64,000 nucleotides of DNA from Isoetes taiwanensis (taxonomy: Eukaryota > Streptophyta > Lycopodiopsida > Isoetales > Isoetaceae): positions 1,594,602 through 1,658,601 of the forward strand of contig JAJEKV010000062.1 in assembly GCA_021234155.1 (NCBI GenBank). Direction: 5' to 3'. The translations under genes and the position numbers were made by a program. Shown piece after piece: positions 56,892 through 64,000 of this stretch (position 1 is the stretch's first letter; the number at the start of each line of letters is the position of its first letter). A model generated the notes under the pieces. The model saw only the letters and a program-made list of their open reading frames with translations. It was not told the DNA's origin and ran no database searches.

Positions 56892-57989
56892 TATGGTGCG
56901 GTTATATGGGCAAGCTTTGATGTAAATTGAGGAGGAATGCAATGATAAAAGCATAAATTGCAATCCATCATATTCCGTGAGCAGGTAATTTCCATGTTGA
57001 GGAAGGTTGTTAGGGTGATGCATCAAGATGTGATGTCGGTCCTCTTAAACAGTTTGCCAAGCCAGCAGTTCGCTTGCCCAGATAACAAATTTCATGTACA
57101 GATCTAATTGGCCTAGTTATCGGTTCTGGCTTATCATTATTATGGTCTTTTTAGCATTTTGTCATTATGTACCTTGGTATGTCGTGATGTACCTTGCTAT
57201 TTCAGTAGGAAACATGAAAGTTAAATTTTCTACCAGTCTCAGCTTATGTGGCTCGACAACAAGAAAACAAGAAAATTTCTAGTAAAATGTATTAAAGGGG
57301 TGCATGGCACATTGGTCATGGTTTCCACCACATGGACTTTTGAAATATTTATTTATTGTATAAAAAGAGGCCGGCCTCCTTTCTTTTGCACTGAATCCTT
57401 GGCCTACTTGGACAAATGCACTCATCTCTCCGTACCCATGTTTCTCAATATCCAAAGTACAATACCCCTATATGTTCAAAGAAGTCTTAATTATCCAAAG
57501 TACAACACCCCCCAAATATAACAAAGTTCAAAGAAGTTAGCCATTGTACTTAGCATCCAATGTGTTGTGTTCATGGAATTATTGTTGCATTGTTCGACCA
57601 TCATATGCATGGCATTTTTTGTGTCAATGCCATTTGAGTGGATATGTTGCATTATTTGGATACCACCATAGGGGCAAGACTATATTTCTGTTGAGTCGTA
57701 TTCAGTTGTGTCTATCATGTAAAAAATAATACCACCATAGGGCCAAGACTATATTTCTGTTGAGTCGTGTTCAGTTGTGTCTATCAATGTAAATAACTTA
57801 CGCGTCTGCGATTTCCTCACATATGTAACAGTTTGCTCTATTGTAAATAAATATCTTCACTTTTTTGCAATTCCTTCAAATTTCGAATCCGTACTTGCTT
57901 AATCCATGGGACAAAATGAAAAACAATTTCAATAACCCAAAATCGTGGCTCTATAAGCTCTCTGGCTGGATCCATGTTCAGGGTCGAAT
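56892..57989. other. Intergenic with small tandem duplications
   Basis: The 3' UTR of the upstream gene and AT-rich sequence. A ~70-bp unit (ATACCACCATAGGG...) occurs at about 57660-57728 and again at 57729-57797, and an AAAGTACAA(T/C)ACCCC phrase repeats near 57458 and 57499. No gene is recognised. Confidence 0.6.
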
Positions 57990-58891
57990 TTGGCTCCCAA
58001 ATTCATATTGAAGACTTCTGAAACAACCAAAGTGGACTCAGACTATAAAGAGGTTTCCATGGTCATTGGAAATTTGAATCATCCTTACTACAATTTTTGT
58101 TTTATGGCGCATCCTCTGAGCTGGGCTGGGCAAACAGGGTTAGATTCTTGCTTTTTTTTTGATGAGGCTAGAATACATGTTCACAGTTCTAAGTTTATGC
58201 AGAATGCCTTATGCAAAAAATACTTTAAGCAAGAACTACAAGTCATTGCATGATATCCTCCAGAGGCACCCATCAATAATTACCAAGCACCCTCACAACA
58301 GCCTGTTATTGTCATGGCCAGTAAAATAACCATGGATGCAAAGCTAAAAGAATCAAACCATGAAATTCTAGCTGAACTCACATCTCATATTAGAGAACTG
58401 TAATTCAAGTAACGTACCGCAATTGTTAGACCAACAATAGCAAGGGTAAGCATCCAATAAAAGATGTTTGGGTGCAGGGTAGGAATTCTTAGATTTGAAG
58501 GCATCGTAATATAAAATTGGATCCTCTCAAAAATTGGATTTTGGCCTTTAAATCCATAGAAAAGGCCATGTTTCTACATGGAATGGAGTATACTTTCTTG
58601 CCAATATGGCTGCGGATTTGCTACAATGGCAAGACTTGGATGCTAGATCAGATCTACGCCTATGTGTTGCCAAAAAGTTAAATGCAGGTATTTTAAAAAA
58701 CATGGACGATTTTAAGCAGGTATGCTAAACTTGCATTTGGGCGATCTTATATCTCGAGGTTTGGAAATGGATGAAAGCTCTGCAGGGATTGCTTTGGCAA
58801 AACGTTATGGATAAGAATAAGCTGCTGAAGATTCTGAGGGCACCCACTAAGCTGAATAATATTTCATAATCAAACCCTGCAATAAACCGTA
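57990..58891. other. Unassigned region with coding-like scraps
   Basis: Short open text (NHPYYNFCFMAHPLSWAGQT at 58076-58135, an 87-codon frame at 57990-58253) and later broken frames. The style suggests a retroelement or gene relic but no domain can be named. Confidence 0.3.
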
Positions 58892-59076
58892 AGCTTGGCT
58901 ATGGCAGATACAGATGCAAAGATGTAAATCGGCAAGGATTTCAAATGACTTGGGCCGCAAATTTTACCTTTGAATCCCTTTTTTTTTTTTTGCAAAGACT
59001 GAAACCCCAGTAGAAATTTCAATAGAATAGAGCAAGTGTGGAAACATTCATTTAGACTAAAATTAGGCATAGTTTC
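58892..59076. repeat. Tandem-duplicated unit, copy 1, left part
   Basis: Matches 61655-61816. Copy 1 is interrupted at 59076 by the LTR retrotransposon and resumes at 61132. It has a 12-nt T run where copy 2 has about 28 T, and an extra 25-30 nt before it. Confidence 0.85.
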
Positions 59077-59667
59077 TGATACGAACCGTCTTTTCTACCC
59101 GCAAAACTAGCAGTCACCGTTAATCCAAACAACTTTAAAACCCAGGAACAGGATCTTCTGGCACAAATTCACCACCCAACCGGGCTCAGATTTGCGAACA
59201 CTGCAAAGGATCTTTGTGGCTCTTCCCAAAACTGAGAATTCTGTTATTCAACTGAATAACTTCTCTGGGATCAACTGTGGATCATAAAGACTTGGTTACA
59301 AAACTGTAAAGTCGCTGCCGCAGTAATTTGTGACCCCCTGTCACCTTTTCGGCCATTACTCCCTCATACCGATGAACTACGGAATGAGCCACCTTAATTC
59401 GGAAACTAGACTCCGAGCCGGTTCCAATGAGATAAAGTTCGCCATAAGCCGACCTCTGGTTGCCGAGATATGTCCAACTGAAGTTGAGGTTCTATTTATA
59501 GATCTCTCTCTGCGACTTTAGCCTTTTTTAGCAGGCATGACCTTAAAATAGCTTCTTCCTTTTAACTTCGCGACACATCTAGATTTCCAAATGATGACTA
59601 ATACCTTTGCCTCTGTGTTCATCTCTGCAAATCCTCTGAGCCGCTCCCCCGAGCTTGTGCCGTAACA
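59077..59667 (-). repeat. 3' LTR of the non-autonomous element
   Basis: 591 bp, TG...CA ends, about 99% identical by eye to the partner LTR. A TATA-like CTATTTATAG lies near 59490-59502. Confidence 0.93.
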
Positions 59668-60000
59668 ATTCCTCCCCGTCTCAAGACTGATCGTCCTCGA
59701 TCATCTGCCTTGCGGGTCGTAACAATTCCTTCCCGTCTCAAGACTGATCGTCCTCGATCATCTGCCTTGCGGGTCGTAACAATTTTCTTTCCTTTCCATC
59801 TCAAGACTGATCGTACTCGATCATCTGTCTTGCGAAAATAACCATCTTTTCCCAAAGCTAGTCACCTGACTATCCGCTTTGCTGGAATAACCACCTTTCT
59901 AAGCTAGTCACCTGACTATCTGCTTTGAAAGGATTTCTTTAACCACCTTTCTTTCTAAGCTAGTCACCTGACTATCTGCTTTGAAAAGATTTCTTCTAGG
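59668..60000 (-). repeat. Internal tandem repeats of the non-autonomous element
   Basis: A ~56-bp unit with CTCAAGACTGATCGT and GATCATCTG(C/T)CTTGCG occurs three times (59679-59835), followed by three diverged copies of AAGCTAGTCACCTGACTATC (59856-59990). The first set stays open on the minus strand and reads as repeats of KADDRGRSVLRREGIVTTR. Confidence 0.8.
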
Positions 60001-60526
60001 CTGGTAAACTTACCATCTGCCTGACAATTCTAAGGGTCTGGCTTCTGTGCTGCAGTCACAGTTGCCCCCTTCTAAACTCCAGAGCAACATTCATTTGAAA
60101 AAAACTTTCTTTATCTCAAATCAAAACTATGCTCAAACTAGCAGTTACAGGCACACACAAACTTGTTTAGTTTATTTACCTTTCAGATGACCAATCTGAA
60201 TTCGCCCTCTATATCTTAGGCCTCTGCCTTCTCTTTGTCAAATTGGGGATGGATCTTTCTGATCATTTACAAAGCATGCTTTTCTTGCTCAATATCTTCT
60301 ACTCAGGACAATATTTTTCGTCTTTTGTCCTTTCTGCTTTCCCTGCATCAAGAACAACAACAATTTCTTCCTTCCTTCTCTGAGAGTCTGTTAAACCAAC
60401 CGATTAACCTCTCTGGAACTTCCTAGTCAGTCATCAGGTATATATTACAACATCGAACTGACTAAAACAAAATCTCGAAACGTGTTAAAGGCCTAACACA
60501 GGATTATTTTAACAAGATCAACTTAC

Positions 60527-60538
60527 GCTCTGATACCA
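60527..60538 (-). other. Primer-binding site, initiator tRNA-Met type
   Basis: The minus strand reads TGGTATCAGAGC, the standard plant LTR-retrotransposon PBS complementary to the 3' end of initiator tRNA-Met. Confidence 0.93.
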
Positions 60539-60540
60539 AT

Positions 60541-61131
60541 TGATACGAACCGTCTTTTCTACCTGCAAAACTAGCAGTCACCGTTAATCCAAACAACTTT
60601 AAAACCCAGGAACAGGATCTTCTGGCACAAATTCACCACCCAACCGGGCTCAGATTTGCGAACACTGCAAAGGATCTTTGTGGCTCTTCCCAAAACTGAG
60701 AATTCTGTTATTCAACTGAATAACTTCTCTGGGATCAACTGTGGATCATAAAGACTTGGTTACAAAACTGTAAAGTCGCTGCCGCAGTAATTTGTGACCC
60801 CCTGTCACCTTTTCGGCCATTACTCCCTCATACCGATGAACTACGGAATGAGCCACCCCAATTCGGAAACTAGACTCCGAGCCGGTTCCAATGAGGTAAA
60901 GTTCGCTATAAGCCGACCTCGGGTTGCCGAGATATGTCCAACTGAAGTTGAGGTTCTATTTATAGATCTCTCTCTGCGACTTTAGCCTTTTTTAGCATGC
61001 ATGACCTTAAAATAGCTTCTTCCTTTTAACTTCGCGACACATCTAGATTTCCAAATGATGACTAATACCTTTGCCTCTGTGTTCATCTCTGCAAATCCTC
61101 TGAGCCGCTCCCCCGAGCTTGTGCCGTAACA
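60541..61131 (-). repeat. 5' LTR of the non-autonomous element
   Basis: 591 bp, identical in length to the other LTR, followed on the minus strand by the tRNA-Met primer-binding site after a 2-nt spacer. Confidence 0.93.
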
Positions 61132-61650
61132 GTTTCCATGATGCACAGAATCGAAAGCGATCTCGACAAAAAACGGGCTCGGCAGTGGCATACCTACTTG
61201 CTTGCTTGGAGTGTGTGTTTAGGTGTGCTTTGGATGGCAGGGTGGACCGTTGTGCGTTCTGCAACCCCAAAGCTTCAAATTGAAGCATGAATAGGTATCG
61301 CATGGAATTATCCAAATCCAACACTGTTTTTTGAGCCTGAAGCAGTGGCTTGGACTGTCGTCCCGCTGCTCCATTTTGTACCAAAATACAGAGCCATCTA
61401 GAACATTCCCGAGGTGCACTCAAGAAGCTTCCACAAATTCTAGAACCTTCTAGAAAGCCTGCCATTCTTCTTTAATAGTGTTTACACGCGCCTACAATCC
61501 AGAAGCCCATCTACCATTCAGATTAGCCCACGTGGCATATGGGTGGAGTTACACGTGGCATATGGGGTGAGTTACAGACAAACAGCAATAATTTTTTTTA
61601 TTATATGACTAGAAAAGGGGCCACCCTAATGGGCATCCCTCGGTTTGGAC
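61132..61650. repeat. Tandem-duplicated unit, copy 1, right part
   Basis: Resumes with GTTTCCATGATGCACAGAAT after the LTR element and matches 61812-62335 closely, through ACCTTCTAGAAAGC and GTGGCATATGGG to CCTCGGTTTGGACAAA. Confidence 0.88.
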
Positions 61651-62336
61651 AAATGCAAGTTTGGCTATGGCAGATACAGATGCAAAGATGTAAATCGGCA
61701 AGGATTTCAAATGACTTTTTTTTTTTTTTTTTTTTTTTTGCAAAGACTGAAACCCCAGTAGAAATTTCAATAGAGCAAGTGTGGAAACATTCATTTAGAC
61801 CAAAATTAGGCATAGTTTCCATGATGCACAGAATCGAAAGCGATCTCGACAAAAAAAGGGCTCGGCAGTGGCATACCTACTTGCTTGCTTGGAGTGTGTG
61901 TTTAGGTGTGCTTTGGATGGCAGGGTGGACCGTTGTGCGTTCTGCAACCCCAAAGCTTCAAATTGAAGCATGAATAGGTATCGCATGGAATTATCCAAAT
62001 CCAACACTGTTTTTTGAGCCTGAAGCAATGGCTTGGACTGTCGTCCCGCTGCTCCATTTTGTATCAAAATACAGAGCCATCTGGAACATTCCCGAGGTGC
62101 ACTCAAGAAGCTTCCACAAATTCCAGAACCTTCTAGAAAGCATGCCATTCTTCTTTAATAGTGTTTACACGCGCCTACAATCCAGAAGCCCATCTACCAT
62201 TCAGATTAGCCCATGTGGCATATGGGTGGAGTTACACGTGGCATATGGGGTGAGTTAAGACAAACAGCAGTATTTGTTTTATTATATAGGACTAGAAAAG
62301 GGGCCACCCTAATGGGCATCCCTCGGTTTGGACAAA
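61651..62336. repeat. Tandem-duplicated unit, copy 2 (empty site)
   Basis: About 685 bp. At 61804-61826 it reads straight through AAATTAGGCATAGTTTCCAT, with a single GTTTC, which is the pre-insertion state of the LTR element in copy 1. The (T)n tract at 61707-61736 is longer than in copy 1. Confidence 0.9.
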
Positions 62337-62424
62337 AGCATGCCTATCTATATTATTCACATTTATGAGGACCTTTTAAAGTATCCGAAATAATACCCAT
62401 GAAAAGTTAACTCACACCTACTAC

Positions 62425-64000
62425 TTGAAAGTATCACATGAGGAGTTAACTCATACCTACTACGTAGTTGCGGATGCGCTCTCTAGGAGGCCATTAGAGA
62501 CAAGAGTCCACTGCAACGCCATATCGACACTCAGTAGTGAGTATGGTAAGAGGATTGAGGAAACGTTGCCATCAGACTGCGACTTTAGAGAAGTGTGGGC
62601 AAGCCTCTCCAAGGAGGCAAGAACAGACAAAGAGAGAGAAACCTTCAAACATTTTAAGAAGGAAGGTAACCTACTGTACCACAAAAATAAATGGTGTGTG
62701 CCAGAGTCATCAGGAGTTAGGAAGTTGATACTCCATGACACACACAATAGCCCAATAGCCGGACATGCAGAGTTTATGAAGACATATTTTAAGATCAAAA
62801 GTAGTTACTTCTGGCCCGGCATGAAGAAGCAAATAGCTAAGTATATTCGTGAGTGCCAGCTATGTCAGAAGACGAAGGTGGAGCAACTCCGAATTCCTGG
62901 AGCTTTAGAGCCATTGCCTGTGCCGAATGCGAAATGGGAAGTGATTAGCATAGACTTTATCACCGGGCTCCCAAGAACTATAAGAGGCAAAGATGCTTTG
63001 GTGGTGGTAGTGGACAAGTTCAAGATGGCATATTTTGTGCCTTGTAAGACCACAGACACGGTGCTAGATACTGCCGTATTGTTCACAAGCAGATTTTTCG
63101 ACTCCACGGGATGCCAAGAGAAATAATATCAGATAGAGATTCAAAGTTCATGAGCGCATTCTGGCAAGACTTGTTCAGCACGATTCAGACCAAGCTCTCC
63201 ATGAGCACGGCATATCATCCTCAGACGGATGGTCGGACAGAGCGCACCAACCGAATCATAGAGGACATGCTAAGGAATTAAGTTTGGAACAAGCAGTCTA
63301 AGTGGGATGATTTCATCCACTTGGTGGAGTTCGCCTATAACAGCACCAAGCAAGAATCATCCCAGATGTCCCCTTTCATGATTAACTATGGGTATCAGTG
63401 CCTGACCCCAGATACATGGCACAACCCAGTGTCAAAAGTGGAAGTCTCCCAGCAAATGTTATCAGATATGCAACAGTTGGTGGAAGAGGTGAGAGGATAC
63501 CTCCTAGCAGCAAGGAGTCGGCAGACATGCATAGGACCGTAAGAGAATGCCAGGTAGGAGACAGTGTCGCTCAAGATCAAAGTTAAGCAAGCCAAGCTTC
63601 GCATCGGCAACTGCAAGAAGCTTGCTCCTAGATGGGCAGGTCCCTTCAAGATCTTGGAGCCGGTACCCAAGCCTACAAGCTCGATTTGCCTGCGCACCTT
63701 AAAGTCCATAAGGTCTTCCATGTGAGCCTGTTGAAAAGGCACAACCCAAACCCAGATGAGGTTTTGGAAACTCCAACGTTATTGGAGATGACGCAGGAAC
63801 AAGTTGAAATAGTGCCCGAATTGATCCTTGATAACGCATTCAAGAAGACCAGAAGGTCTCAATTCCTCCAATATTTGGTTAAGTGGAAGCACTTGCTTGT
63901 GGAAGACGATACTTGGGTATTGAAGCAGGATCTAGAGAAGCAATACTCGAACTTTATGAAGGAGTTTGATGGCCGAGTCATCTCCGAGCTGGTCGACGCC
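62425..64000 (+). mobile_element. Ty3/gypsy chromodomain retrotransposon, 3' part of pol
   Basis: The start is the end of RNase H (YVVADALSRRPLE). Next comes the HHCC zinc finger (HDTHNSPIAGH ... CQLCQKTK) and the integrase core with its first Asp in WEVISIDFITGLP. After a frameshift near 63118 come REIISDRDSKF (second Asp), TAYHPQTDGRTERTNR and IIEDMLRN (catalytic Glu). A stop follows at the expected NYVWN, then KWDDFIHLVEFAYNSTK, a frameshift near 63540, KLAPRWAGPFKILEPV, DLPAHLKVHKVFHVSLL and a chromodomain (FLQYLVKWKHLLVEDDTW) to the window edge. It is a chromovirus-type element, broken in at least three places and truncated on the left; the right side continues beyond the window. Confidence 0.9.

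Larger units (their letters stand above)
59077..61131 (-). mobile_element. Non-autonomous LTR retrotransposon (2,055 bp)
   Basis: Two direct LTRs of 591 bp each (59077-59667 and 60541-61131) bound an 873-bp interior. LTR termini on the plus strand are TGATACGAACC...GCCGTAACA. On the minus strand a primer-binding site for initiator tRNA-Met (TGGTATCAGAGC, 60527-60538) follows the 5' LTR (60541-61131), and a purine tract (GACGGGGAGGAATT) precedes the 3' LTR, so the element is on the minus strand. The flanking 5-bp duplication is GTTTC (59072-59076 and 61132-61136). There is no gag or pol. By eye the LTRs differ at seven positions (~1%), so insertion is fairly recent. It must borrow proteins from an autonomous relative. 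It is longer than typical TRIMs. Confidence 0.93.

Overview
The window looks like nuclear DNA of a land plant with a large, transposon-rich genome. The signs are GT-AG introns of 0.1-0.9 kb, a PLS-type PPR gene, a plant-type SCAPER homologue, an initiator tRNA-Met primer-binding site in an LTR element, plant L1-like LINEs with a zinc-finger C-terminus, Copia and Ty3/gypsy chromodomain remnants, and a PIF/Harbinger transposase. The abundance of LINEs carrying ORF1, endonuclease and RT would suit a fern or another seed-free or gymnosperm lineage. I cannot fix the species from sequence alone.

Layout. 1-4.6 kb: an LTR-like end, then a decayed L1-type LINE (+). 4.6-8.7 kb: tandem and direct repeats, an RT scrap, a candidate TIR element and a foldback hairpin. 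8.7-9.4 kb: an intronless full-length 1-Cys peroxiredoxin pseudogene (-). 9.4-13.7 kb: two halves of one LINE in opposite orientations, probably split by an inversion. 13.9-16.1 kb: a Copia remnant present twice in tandem, then an L1 zinc-finger scrap. 16.1-36.0 kb: a head-to-tail chain of five LINEs, all on the minus strand. An (AG)n/(CT)n microsatellite lies at every junction and beyond the outermost 5' end. 36.1-40.3 kb: a Myb/SANT-like fragment, a PIF/Harbinger transposase pseudogene and another (AG)n tract. 41.5-42.9 kb: a 5'-truncated L1 with a perfect 16-bp target-site duplication. 46.1-56.9 kb: the gene island, with SCAPER-like (+, 7 exons, 1711 aa), a PPR gene (-) and a 226-aa proline-rich/basic gene (+) that shares a 126-bp divergent promoter with the PPR gene. 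57-62.3 kb: repeats, including a tandem duplication in which one copy carries a 2,055-bp non-autonomous LTR retrotransposon and the other keeps the empty site. 62.4-64 kb: the 3' part of a chromodomain Ty3/gypsy element, cut by the window edge.

Only three loci look like functional host genes. The most interesting structure is the LINE chain. Its members come from at least three subfamilies. Where the 3' end is intact they finish in (CT)n, and their 5' ends abut (CT)n. The four elements with intact 3' ends share a small 3' stem-loop with one compensatory base-pair change. This is what a LINE lineage that homes to (AG)n/(CT)n microsatellites would look like.

Many LINE frameshifts fall where CAG/CTG would be expected, while the host genes are clean. 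Some of the apparent decay may therefore be base-calling error at CHG-methylated sites rather than mutation.
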